Notes under the pieces: generated by a model
What the model saw: only the letters and a program-made list of their open reading frames with translations
Database searches by the model: none
Told to the model about the DNA's origin: nothing
Program-made: the position numbers and the translations under genes
Part shown: positions 15,137 to 23,818 of the stretch, piece after piece
Layout of the letters: each line of letters begins with the position of its first letter
Numbering within the stretch: the first letter of the stretch is position 1
Source of the DNA: Pseudomonadota bacterium
GTDB taxonomy: Bacteria; Myxococcota_A; UBA9042; GCA-2863065
Reading direction: 5' to 3'
Length of the DNA stretch: 40,959 nt
Assembly (NCBI GenBank): GCA_005776725.1
Contig: SXOO01000262.1
Location: 1 to 40,959, forward strand

Positions 15137-18100
15137 ATGCTGTCTCGAATCGCTCTGCTGCTCTCGCTCTCGCTCTCGCTCACTGCCTTGGCGGAGTGGC
15201 CAAACGGGAAGGATGAAGATCCCCGCTTGGCCTATCCGGCCGACCCCGGGTTCATCCAGATAGATGCGCAGGGGAATGTGACAGGGGGACAGTGGAACCT
15301 CTGGTCCTTCGTGCCCGCTAACTGGGCCACCACGAAGGGGTTCCGGCAGGAAGAGATCGCGATGGGCACGGGGATCCACGCGGACCGGGCCTGGCAGCGC
15401 ACGATCGGTGACCGCCGCGTGCTGATCGCCGTGCTGGACTCGGGTATCAACTGGGACAGCGGCGATCTGCAGATGAAGTTCCACCTCAACAAGGGGGAGC
15501 TGGGGAACTGCAAGCCCAACAAGGGCGAGGCAGTCGACGACTTCGACATCGACGGCAACGGCTTCTTCAACATCGCCGACTACCTCTTCGTCCCGTCGGA
15601 CTACGAGGCGGTCACGGACACCGCCGGTAACAAGACCGGGCGCCTCGATCCGGAGGACCTGATCCTCACCTGCTCTGACGGTGTGGACGACGACGGCAAC
15701 GGCTTCACCGACGACATCTCGGGCTGGGACGCCTTCCACAACGACAACAACCCGCGGGACGACACGCGCTATGGGCACGGCACGGGCGAGGCCCGCGACT
15801 CGGGCGCCGCGGGCAACGACGGCCGCGGCGACATCGGTGTGTGCCCCGAGTGCACGATCCTCATGGTCCGCGTGGGCGACTCGTTCGTTGTTGACGTCAA
15901 CGACTTCGCCACCGGCACGATCTTCGCCGTGGACTCCGGCGCAAAGGTCGTCCAGGAGGCGCTCGGCTCCCTGAACAACAACCCCTACTCCGTCGGCGCG
16001 ATCGAGTACGCCTTCCGAAACAACGTGGCGATCGTGGCCAGCGCGGCGGACGAGCTCAGCTTCCACCACAACATGCCGGGCACGAACAACCACACGCTGT
16101 ATGTACATGCTATCGTGCACGACAACACAAAGGCGTCGAAGTCTACGACGTTCCTGAACTTCAACAACTGCACCAACTTCGGCGCGCAGCTCATCCTGTC
16201 CACGCCGGGCAACGGGTGCAGCTCGGAGGCCACCGGGATCACCGCGGGCCACGTGGGCCTCATGTACTCAGCGGGGCTGCAGGCGAACCTGGACCCACCG
16301 CTGTCCGCGGAGGAGATCCGAGGCGTCCTCATCCAGAGCGTCGACGACATCGTGGTGCCAGAGGCCAAGGACGACATCACCAAGTTCCCCTCCGGTCCCG
16401 GCTGGGACCTGCACTTCGGGTATGGGCGCAACAACGCGCGCAAGTCCGTCGACCTGATCCTCGACGACCAGATCCCGCCGGAAGCCGACATCACGGGCCC
16501 GCTCTGGTTCGAGCCCATCGACATCGCGGCGAGACCCAAGGTCGACGTGCTCGGCTCGGTCGGTAACCGCGCCGACGGCCTCCCGGCCCGCTACGACAAC
16601 TACAGCTGGACCTTGGAGATCGCCCTCGGCGTCTGGCCGGAGAAGGGCCTCGCGCTGGGCGAGGGGACGGGCGCGCAGTGGATCGAGCTCGCCAAGGGGA
16701 CCACGGCGGTCGGCGGGGCCACGCCTGGCAAGCTCACCACCTGGGACGTGGCCAAGACGGCCGAGAGCCTCGACTTCTCGAAGCTGGTCGATCCCCATGA
16801 CTGGACGATCACGATGCGCCTGCGGGTCGAGACGAAGCACGGGGGCAAGACGCTCAAGAACGACTACCGAAAGGCGTTCCACCTGATCTCCGACCCGTCG
16901 CTGCTGCCGGGTTACCCGAAGCACGTCGGGGCAAGCCTCGAGGGCTCGGGCAAGATCGTGGACGTGGACGGCGACGGCTCGGAGGAGTTCATCGTGGTCT
17001 CCACCGACGGATACGTCCACGCGTTCACCGGCGACGGTGGCGAGGCCCCGGGCTTCCCCGCCGCGCTCGACGAGCGCGCCGAGGTGGCCACGCTCGGCGG
17101 GATCTGCGCCTTCCGCGAAGACAAGACGGGCTGCCCCACGCAGGGCGGCGTGGATCCTGCCGTCAATCGCGACTGGTCCATGATGGGCCCGGCCGTCGGG
17201 GCGCTCACCGGTGACGTCGCGGACGGGCTGTTTATCGTGGTCCCCACGTGGGACGGCGTCATGTACGTCTTCGACAACAAGGGCGAGCTCGCCACCGGGT
17301 GGCCGCAGCGCGTCAAGCCGGAGTTCTCGGCAGAGACCAGCCCCGACCGCGTCGTAGAGCCCGGCTTCTTCGGGGCCCCCTCGCTCTACGACCTCGACGG
17401 AGATCAGGACCTCGAGATCATCTCGGCCGCAATGGACGGCTATCTCTACATCTGGCACCACGACGGCTCGCCGCTCGCAGGGTGGCCGGTGCTGATCCAC
17501 GATCCGCTCGAAGAGGGCCGGTCGCGCATGATCATCACGCCGGCAGTGGGCGACATCGACAACGACGGCAAGCCCGAGATCGCGGTCTGTACCAACGAGG
17601 TCTACGGCAAGAACGAGGGCCGCGGCTATGTGCTGGAGGCCACGGGCGCGCCCACCACCGAAGACACGACCGCTGCGCTCGCCGCCGGGTGGCCCATCTC
17701 GCTCACGGGGCTCATCGTCGAGACGCTGCCTCTTGTCGGAACCGGCTGCCCGTCCTCTCCGGCGCTCGCTGACCTCGATGACGACGGGAAGCTCGAGATC
17801 CACATGGACGCGATCGCCCTGAATCCCCAGATCTGGTCACACGACGGGTACGGCTTCGAGTGGGAGGAAGGGCCGTTGTCGATCGACAACTCCAACCTCG
17901 GCTGGAAGTCGAACTCGGACGACTCGCCCTCGTACACGCTCATCAACAACGGCATGTTCCTCGACTTCGACGGCGACGGGCTCCCCGAGCTGGCCAAGGG
18001 GACGGCGGGCTTCGACTTCGCGCTCACGTTCGCCGAGGGCGGCAAACGCGCCGTCTTCGATCACCAGCTCTCCGTCTGGAACCTGAAGACAGGCTCGTAC

Positions 18101-18781
18101 CTCCCTTCGTGGCCGCGGCTCATGGACGACTGGCAGTTCTTCATCACGCCCACGGCCGCCGACATCGACGGCGACGGTAAGGTCGAGCTCATCGCCGGCT
18201 CCGCGGGGTATCTCCTGCACGCATTCCGCGAGGACGGCTCCGAGCCCGAGGGCTTCCCGAAGAACACCGGCGGCTGGATCACCAGCTCCGCCACCTTCGG
18301 GGACCTCGACGGGGACGACACCTTCGACCTCGTGTCCACCACGCGAAACGGGTGGGTCTTCGCCTGGAAGGTGGGCGGGCCGACCTCGGGCCGGATCGAG
18401 TGGCAGAGCTTCGGACACGACCTGCACAACACGGGCAACTACGAGGCGCCGGTGGCGCAGTACAACAACTACCCTGAAGCGACCGACGGGGCGGACGCCG
18501 CGGACGCGGCCGACGCCACGGACGCGGCCGACGCCACGGACGCGGCCGACGCTACGGACGCGGCCGACGCCACGGACGCGACCGACGCCGCCGACGGCAC
18601 CGACGCGGCGGATACGACCGATTCTACGGACGTCGTCGACGGCGGTGATGGTACGGCGGCCGCATCCGACGACGGCTGCACCACGTCGCGCACGGCCGGA
18701 GACCCCTGGGCGGCCGGGGCGCTGTGTCTGCTCCTGCTCGCGGTCCTGCGCCGTGCGACGGGCCGGTCTACACGGGCCTGA
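15137..18781 (+). CDS. Secreted subtilase-fold protein with FG-GAP/VCBS repeats and MYXO-CTERM-type tail; probable pseudo-protease
   Basis: 1214 residues with GGAGGAA 6 nt before the ATG. A signal peptide ends near residue 19. About 95-430 form an S8 subtilisin fold with Asp101 in VLDSG and His214 in YGHGTG. Where the catalytic Ser is expected the sequence reads EATGITAGHVGLM, placing Gly367 at the Ser position. The oxyanion Asn block reads ASAADE instead of the usual AGND. Two Asp-rich calcium-type loops lie at about 135-145 and 181-200. From about 608 to 1070 at least seven DxDxDG motifs (DVDGDGSEEF, DIDNDGKPEI, DIDGDGKVEL and others) indicate an integrin-like calcium beta-propeller. An Asp/Ala/Thr stalk then leads to a Cys-helix-Arg tail (DDGC, ALCLLLLAVL, RRATGR) of the MYXO-CTERM surface-sorting type. 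Probably a surface-bound binding protein rather than a protease. Confidence 0.82.
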   Translation: MLSRIALLLSLSLSLTALAEWPNGKDEDPRLAYPADPGFIQIDAQGNVTGGQWNLWSFVPANWATTKGFRQEEIAMGTGIHADRAWQRTIGDRRVLIAVLDSGINWDSGDLQMKFHLNKGELGNCKPNKGEAVDDFDIDGNGFFNIADYLFVPSDYEAVTDTAGNKTGRLDPEDLILTCSDGVDDDGNGFTDDISGWDAFHNDNNPRDDTRYGHGTGEARDSGAAGNDGRGDIGVCPECTILMVRVGDSFVVDVNDFATGTIFAVDSGAKVVQEALGSLNNNPYSVGAIEYAFRNNVAIVASAADELSFHHNMPGTNNHTLYVHAIVHDNTKASKSTTFLNFNNCTNFGAQLILSTPGNGCSSEATGITAGHVGLMYSAGLQANLDPPLSAEEIRGVLIQSVDDIVVPEAKDDITKFPSGPGWDLHFGYGRNNARKSVDLILDDQIPPEADITGPLWFEPIDIAARPKVDVLGSVGNRADGLPARYDNYSWTLEIALGVWPEKGLALGEGTGAQWIELAKGTTAVGGATPGKLTTWDVAKTAESLDFSKLVDPHDWTITMRLRVETKHGGKTLKNDYRKAFHLISDPSLLPGYPKHVGASLEGSGKIVDVDGDGSEEFIVVSTDGYVHAFTGDGGEAPGFPAALDERAEVATLGGICAFREDKTGCPTQGGVDPAVNRDWSMMGPAVGALTGDVADGLFIVVPTWDGVMYVFDNKGELATGWPQRVKPEFSAETSPDRVVEPGFFGAPSLYDLDGDQDLEIISAAMDGYLYIWHHDGSPLAGWPVLIHDPLEEGRSRMIITPAVGDIDNDGKPEIAVCTNEVYGKNEGRGYVLEATGAPTTEDTTAALAAGWPISLTGLIVETLPLVGTGCPSSPALADLDDDGKLEIHMDAIALNPQIWSHDGYGFEWEEGPLSIDNSNLGWKSNSDDSPSYTLINNGMFLDFDGDGLPELAKGTAGFDFALTFAEGGKRAVFDHQLSVWNLKTGSYLPSWPRLMDDWQFFITPTAADIDGDGKVELIAGSAGYLLHAFREDGSEPEGFPKNTGGWITSSATFGDLDGDDTFDLVSTTRNGWVFAWKVGGPTSGRIEWQSFGHDLHNTGNYEAPVAQYNNYPEATDGADAADAADATDAADATDAADATDAADATDATDAADGTDAADTTDSTDVVDGGDGTAAASDDGCTTSRTAGDPWAAGALCLLLLAVLRRATGRSTRA
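18485..18625 (+). repeat. 18-bp tandem repeat encoding the DAADAT stalk
   Basis: Four consecutive 18-bp units (GACGCGGCCGACGCCACG) span 18503-18574 with a single base change, flanked on both sides by degenerate 9-18-bp versions. It encodes the Asp/Ala/Thr linker before the MYXO-CTERM-type tail. Because 18 is a multiple of 3, gain or loss of units changes stalk length without a frameshift. Confidence 0.85.
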
Positions 18782-18815
18782 GCGAGCCCCCGGCGGGGCG
18801 AGGGAGCGACACGCG

Positions 18816-21059
18816 ATGCGCCGTCTCGCTGCGATCTTCACACTGGCAACCGTCCTCGCCTCGGTGCCGTCGGGCTGCACTTCGGACGACGCCGAACCCA
18901 CGAGCGTCCCGGACACCCACGCCGTCGCCACGGACACGACGCCCGCGTCCCCGGATAGCGCGGCACCCGAGGAGACCGCCTCGGCGTCCGATAGCGACCA
19001 GGGCATCTCCACCGACACCGAAGTGGTGCCGCCGAAACCGGACGGCGGTCTGCCGCTCCTCGGCGGGGATTGTGACCCCATGGTGCCTGGCCACTGCGCG
19101 CTACCTTTCCCGTCGGACGTGTTCCTCGTGGACGATCCCACCGGACGAAACGCGAGCGGCAAGTCGGTGCGCTTCGGCCAGACCACGCTCCCGAAGCCGC
19201 TGAGCGCCGCGGCGGCCTGCCCTCCCGAGCTGTTCTTCGATCACGACGGGTTCTCGCCATCCCAGGCGGCGATGACCAACCTCCCCGGGGCGACCGTGCA
19301 GGGGTGCGCCACTCCCCACACCATCGAGCGGTCTCTCGAGGCGTCGTCACCCACGGTGCTCATCGATGCCGAGACCGGCGCCCGAGTCCCGCACTGGGTC
19401 GACCACCAAAAGGCGGCCCAGATCGACGGTGAGGCCGATCGGAGCCTCATCCTCATCCGCCCGGCGGTGCTGCTGAAGACCGGCACGCGCTACATCGTGG
19501 CGATCCGGGGACTCGTCGACGAAGTCGGGGTGCCGATCGCCCCGTCCCCCGTCTTTCGAGCGCTCCGCGACGGCGGAGCCCTCGACGACGGAACACCCGC
19601 CGAGCGCTGGTCCGTGTACGCACGGCGAGGGCTCTACGAGGACCTCTTCGAGCGGCTCGACGGCGCCGGCGTCCCTCGGTCGGACCTGCAGATCACCTGG
19701 GCCTACACCACGGCGAGCCGGGACAACATCCAGCGTCACGCCGTGTCCATGCGCGACAAGGCGCTGGCTCTGGTGGGTGAGGACGGCCCGCCCTTCGTGG
19801 TGAAGGAGGTCACCGAGCTCCCGGATCCGGCGCAGAGCCCCCACATTCTCCGCCGTATCGAGGTCGTAATGACGGTGCCGCTCTTTCTCACGAACGCGAG
19901 CACCACCTTCGACGAGAAGGAGCCTGTGGACCGCCTGAGCCTCGACGATCAAGGCGAGCTCGTTCAGAACGGCACGATGGACCAGGAGGTGCTCATCCTG
20001 GTCCCGCGCAGCGTCGAGAAGGGGGCCAAGCACGGGCTCCTGCAGAACGGTCACGGCCTCTTCGGACACCGCAGCGAGGGGTCGTCCGGCTTCCTCGCAC
20101 GGGCAGCCAACGAACAGCTCTACATCGTGTTCAGCACGAACTACTTCGGCTTCGACAAGGTCTCGAGTGGCCTCGCGGCTCAGGGCTTCCTGGGGCGCTG
20201 CGAGGTGGTGAAGTCGTTCCCCGAGCGTCAGGTGCAGGGCATGGTGAACCAGCTCCTCGCGATGCGCATGATGCGGGGTCGGGTGGCCAAGGAGGGGATC
20301 AAGGACGAAACCGGCGCCGTGCTCCTCGAGCCCGCCTGGATGGACGCCAGCCTGCGTGCCTACCGCGGAGACAGCCAGGGCGGCATCATGGGCGGGACGT
20401 ACATGGCGCTCAGCACGGATGTGACACGCGGGCTGCTCGGCGAGCCCGGCGCGCCCTACAACCTGCTCCTCCAGCGGAGCGTAGACTTCCAGTACTACAA
20501 CTTCCTCATGAACACGGGCTTCGGCCTGGACCCCGTGGCCCACCAGCTCATCCTGGGCATGGTCCAGATGGTCTGGGACCGCATCGAGCCCTCGGGCTTC
20601 GCCGCACATATCGAGAACGATCCCTTGCCCGGGACGCCGCCGCATCGGGTCATCCTTCACGTCGCCAGAGGCGACCATCAGGTCTCGGGCTTCGGGGCGC
20701 ACATCATGGCCCGGGCCATCGGCGCCGTGCAGCTCCGTGCCGATGGGGGTGAGCCGGGGGTCTGGGAGAGCGTCTACGGCATCGAGGAGCTCGCGGCGCC
20801 GCTGCAAGACCGCTCGGTGATGATCGAATACGACTTCGGCCTCGAGCCCAATCCCGAAGGGAACGAGGCGAGCACGAACGGCTGCGATCCGCACGACCGG
20901 GTTCGGATTCTCACGGCTTCGTATCTGCAGCAGGACACATTCTTCCGAACGGGCCGCGTCGAGTGGTTCTGCAACGGCGCTTGCGGCTGCTCCGACGGGG
21001 CGCTGGATCAGAGCGAGGAAGAGGGCTGTGATGAGAGCTACGCCGCCCAGTGCAAGTAG
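18816..21059 (+). CDS. Secreted alpha/beta-hydrolase-like lipoprotein
   Basis: 747 residues. The signal peptide ends at the lipobox PSGC (Cys21), followed by an Asp/Thr/Ser/Pro stalk to about 75. The N-terminal half has GLVDEVGVPIAPSPVFRALR, as in lipoprotein hydrolases with a bacterial Ig-like/lipase N-terminal domain. The C-terminal half holds NGHGLFGHR and the nucleophile elbow RGDSQGG (Ser520) of serine alpha/beta hydrolases. A DxxCxxxCGCSDG-like Cys-rich end follows. The substrate is unknown; lipase or esterase activity is most likely. ATG at 18816 has GGGAG about 10 nt upstream and starts 34 bp after the subtilase gene. Its 3' end overlaps the likely start of the ceramidase gene. Confidence 0.78.
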   Translation: MRRLAAIFTLATVLASVPSGCTSDDAEPTSVPDTHAVATDTTPASPDSAAPEETASASDSDQGISTDTEVVPPKPDGGLPLLGGDCDPMVPGHCALPFPSDVFLVDDPTGRNASGKSVRFGQTTLPKPLSAAAACPPELFFDHDGFSPSQAAMTNLPGATVQGCATPHTIERSLEASSPTVLIDAETGARVPHWVDHQKAAQIDGEADRSLILIRPAVLLKTGTRYIVAIRGLVDEVGVPIAPSPVFRALRDGGALDDGTPAERWSVYARRGLYEDLFERLDGAGVPRSDLQITWAYTTASRDNIQRHAVSMRDKALALVGEDGPPFVVKEVTELPDPAQSPHILRRIEVVMTVPLFLTNASTTFDEKEPVDRLSLDDQGELVQNGTMDQEVLILVPRSVEKGAKHGLLQNGHGLFGHRSEGSSGFLARAANEQLYIVFSTNYFGFDKVSSGLAAQGFLGRCEVVKSFPERQVQGMVNQLLAMRMMRGRVAKEGIKDETGAVLLEPAWMDASLRAYRGDSQGGIMGGTYMALSTDVTRGLLGEPGAPYNLLLQRSVDFQYYNFLMNTGFGLDPVAHQLILGMVQMVWDRIEPSGFAAHIENDPLPGTPPHRVILHVARGDHQVSGFGAHIMARAIGAVQLRADGGEPGVWESVYGIEELAAPLQDRSVMIEYDFGLEPNPEGNEASTNGCDPHDRVRILTASYLQQDTFFRTGRVEWFCNGACGCSDGALDQSEEEGCDESYAAQCK

Positions 21060-23793
21060 CCCGATGACCCGCTGGCCAGTGAGCGTGAGCGTGCTGATCG
21101 GCCTCGGAGTCGCCGGCTGCTCCACCGACGCGGCCCCGTCCGCGCAAGCAGCGAGTGACGTCGTTTCGGACGCGCTCGCTGATCCAGACGGCTCGCCGGG
21201 CGATGTCGCGGCGCTGGACGAGCTCGGCGCGGGAGCCGACGCAACCGGGACACCGACGGACGTCCTCTCGGAGGACGTGGAGCCCCCAGTCGAGCCGGAT
21301 GGCCCCGCTTTCCCGCACTGCGAGATGGTGCCGGCGCCCACTCGCGCGGCGCGGCCCCCGCCCACGCGTTCCCCCGTGAAGGCCGGCGTGGCGCGGCGTG
21401 TCCTCGACCTGCCGATCGGGACCCCGATGGGCGGTTACGGCTCTCGCAGCACCACCTTCGGGGGCAAAGGCGACAGCATCGCGCTCGACGCGCGGGTCGC
21501 GCGTTTCGCCACCCGCTTCATCCCGTCGGCGGGTGCCCATGACTCGCCGAAGGTCGACGCGCTCGCCATGGAGATCGACGGCGAGCGTTTGGTCCTGCTG
21601 CAGACGGACTCGGTGTTCATCAACGAGAACGCGCTCTTCGCGGTGGAGCAGGCGATCGCACCCGACGGATCCATGCGCGGGCACGTCATCATCATGGCGT
21701 CGCACAGCCACTCGAGCCCGTCGAACTGGTTGCCCAGCCTCACGCTCATGCCGGGGATCGACCGTCCCAGTCGGGCGTTGTTCGAGCGGGCCGTGGCGTC
21801 TCACGCAGAGGCCGCCCTAGCGGCGCTCGGCGCCTTGGAGCCCGCGCGCATCGGCTTTGCGTCCGACCCGAACGCAGACATGGCGGGTGCGATCAGCCAC
21901 GACCGTCGCGGCGAGAACAACACGCTGCTCGGGCCAGACGGCAACACGGCCGGGAAGGACAAGGACCACGAGGTGTGGGCCCTGCGGGTCGATCGGGTGG
22001 ATGGCTCCCCCATGGTGGCGCTGCTCTCCTTCCCCATCCACGGCACGATCGGCACCGAGGTGAGCCCGCTCTTCTCGTCGGACGTGCCCGGCGGCATCGA
22101 GCGGGCGCTGTCGAGCGCGCTCGGTTTCCCCGTATTCCACGTCCAGGGCGCAGGAGGGGACGTGAGCCCGCAATACACCCACGGACGCACGGCCTGCGCG
22201 AACGCGGCGCGCTGCTTGGACATCCCGAACATCGAGGTCGTGGGCGACCTGGCGAAGGACGCCTTCGCGCCGCTGATCGAGTCGGTGGTCACGGAGCCGG
22301 CCGTGGCCATCGAGGTGGTCACCCGAACGTACTTCGTGGGGTATGCCGCCGTGGTGACGCGCCCCGGCGGTGTCACGCTGGCCTACACGGAGCCGGGTGA
22401 CTACACGCCCGACGGGGAGGTCTACACCCCGGAAGGCGCGGTGAAGAACCCCATCGACGAGTTCAACGCGGCGTCCGGGGCCGTGTTCTGCGGCGACATG
22501 GAGAAGAGAGGGATCGTCGGCATCCCCGGGACCGACAAGATCGGCCCGTACTCCTCGTGTGAAGACGTCCGCATGCTCGCCCCGCTCGTTGGCGGTCTAT
22601 ACGACGTCGTCCCGCCCGAGACGCCCATCTGCGACACGCTCCGGACCACGGCCACGGCGGTTCGATTCGATATGGAGCTGGCGGGCTCGACGTTGCTCCT
22701 GACGGTGCCCGGCGAACCCCTGGCTCCCTTCGCCGCCTACCTGCGCTCACAGTCGCCGGCCGGCCCCGGGCGCACGCTGATGGTCGGTTATGCGCAGGAC
22801 CACGTGGGCTACGTGATGACCGCCGAAGACTGGTTGGCCGGCGGCTACGAGCCCAGCATCAACGTGTGGGGGCCGCTCGAGGGGGAGATGGTGCTGGGCG
22901 GGGCGCTGAAGTCAGCGGCCATCGCCTGGACGCCGGAGCGGGAGGATCCCGAGCGCGGCACCTCGCGCTTCGAGTCGTTCCCATTCCCGGACGCGCCGCC
23001 GGTGGTGCCCGTGGTCACGACAGACCACGGCACCGTTCCGTCCACGCTGCCAAGCACCTTGTTCCTGCCCGACTCGGTAGCGATGCCAGCCAGCGCGCAG
23101 CCGGACTCGACCATTGCCCGGGCCGTGGGCGCAGCGCGCTTCGTGTGGCTCGGGGGCGACCCCGCCGTGGACTTCCCGCAGGTCCACATCGAGCGCGAGA
23201 CCGCGCCGGGCACCTTCGTCCCGCTCCTGGGGAGCCGGGCGGAGCCGGCGAGCTCGGGAGACGGGGCCGTCATCCTCACCTACACGCCCGACCCCATCGA
23301 CGCCGCGGCGCCGACTCAGCACTTCTACGCGGCCACGTGGCAGGCGGTGCCGCCCGAGCCGTTCGCCGCGAGCGTCCCAGACCGCCCGTTCTCCTTGCCT
23401 CTCGGTCGGTACCGGTTCGCGGTAACTGGCCGGGCCTGGACCGGGGCCGGCTCGGTCCCGTACACGCTCGCGAGCGAGCCCTTCACGGTGGCCCCGGCGA
23501 CGCTTGTCGGGGCGAGCGCCACGCGCACCGAATCAGCGCTCGTCGTCACGGCGCGACTCGGCAACGCGCCGGGATTGCGCGCCCTGGGTCTCGGCTCGAG
23601 CGACGCGATGATCGCGCTCCCAGGCCCCTGGTTCGTGGTGGTGGACCTGGGAGATGGCACCACGAAGACGCTGACCGTGACCCCGCAGCAGGGCGTGGGC
23701 GAGGTACCGCTCACAGCCGCCGAGCTCGCGGCGGCCGTCAGCGTGAACGTGACGGACGTCGTCGGGAATGGTGGCAGCCTTACGGTCGAGTGA
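21031..23793 (+). CDS. Neutral/alkaline ceramidase-like lipoprotein
   Basis: 920 residues from ATG 21031. The signal peptide ends at VAGC, then a short acidic stalk. The Ceramidase_alk domain starts at VLDLPIGTPMGGYG. It contains ASHSHSSP (His225, His227; zinc-binding region), LSFPIHGT and GAGGDVSP with Ser379, the counterpart of the nucleophile in the NxGDVSP block of P. aeruginosa neutral ceramidase. The C-terminal part is an Ig-like domain. Neutral ceramidases cleave the amide of ceramide into sphingosine and fatty acid at the cell exterior. ATG 21031 has GAGGAAGAGGG upstream and overlaps the previous gene by 29 bp. ATG 21064, 4 bp after that gene, is the alternative and also leaves a good signal peptide. 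Confidence 0.85.
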   Translation: MRATPPSASSPMTRWPVSVSVLIGLGVAGCSTDAAPSAQAASDVVSDALADPDGSPGDVAALDELGAGADATGTPTDVLSEDVEPPVEPDGPAFPHCEMVPAPTRAARPPPTRSPVKAGVARRVLDLPIGTPMGGYGSRSTTFGGKGDSIALDARVARFATRFIPSAGAHDSPKVDALAMEIDGERLVLLQTDSVFINENALFAVEQAIAPDGSMRGHVIIMASHSHSSPSNWLPSLTLMPGIDRPSRALFERAVASHAEAALAALGALEPARIGFASDPNADMAGAISHDRRGENNTLLGPDGNTAGKDKDHEVWALRVDRVDGSPMVALLSFPIHGTIGTEVSPLFSSDVPGGIERALSSALGFPVFHVQGAGGDVSPQYTHGRTACANAARCLDIPNIEVVGDLAKDAFAPLIESVVTEPAVAIEVVTRTYFVGYAAVVTRPGGVTLAYTEPGDYTPDGEVYTPEGAVKNPIDEFNAASGAVFCGDMEKRGIVGIPGTDKIGPYSSCEDVRMLAPLVGGLYDVVPPETPICDTLRTTATAVRFDMELAGSTLLLTVPGEPLAPFAAYLRSQSPAGPGRTLMVGYAQDHVGYVMTAEDWLAGGYEPSINVWGPLEGEMVLGGALKSAAIAWTPEREDPERGTSRFESFPFPDAPPVVPVVTTDHGTVPSTLPSTLFLPDSVAMPASAQPDSTIARAVGAARFVWLGGDPAVDFPQVHIERETAPGTFVPLLGSRAEPASSGDGAVILTYTPDPIDAAAPTQHFYAATWQAVPPEPFAASVPDRPFSLPLGRYRFAVTGRAWTGAGSVPYTLASEPFTVAPATLVGASATRTESALVVTARLGNAPGLRALGLGSSDAMIALPGPWFVVVDLGDGTTKTLTVTPQQGVGEVPLTAAELAAAVSVNVTDVVGNGGSLTVE

Positions 23794-23798
23794 GAGCC

Positions 23799-23818
23799 CG
23801 CGTCCCGTCAGGGACGCG
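23799..23818. terminator. Hairpin at a convergent gene junction
   Basis: CGCGTCCC pairs with GGGACGCG around a GTCA loop. Only 14 bp separate the two convergent stops, and the 3' arm includes the last codons of the minus-strand membrane gene. There is no T tract in either direction, so it would be a weak or rho-assisted bidirectional terminator. Confidence 0.5.

Noticed and set aside
18485..18625. Tandem repeats as a CRISPR array
   Set aside because: Units are 18 bp and contiguous with no unique spacers, and they are in frame in a surface-protein stalk.
19347..21365. 672-codon minus-strand open frame
   Set aside because: It lies antisense to the hydrolase and ceramidase lipoproteins, which have clear motifs. 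It reflects third-position G+C bias, with no motif or start signal.
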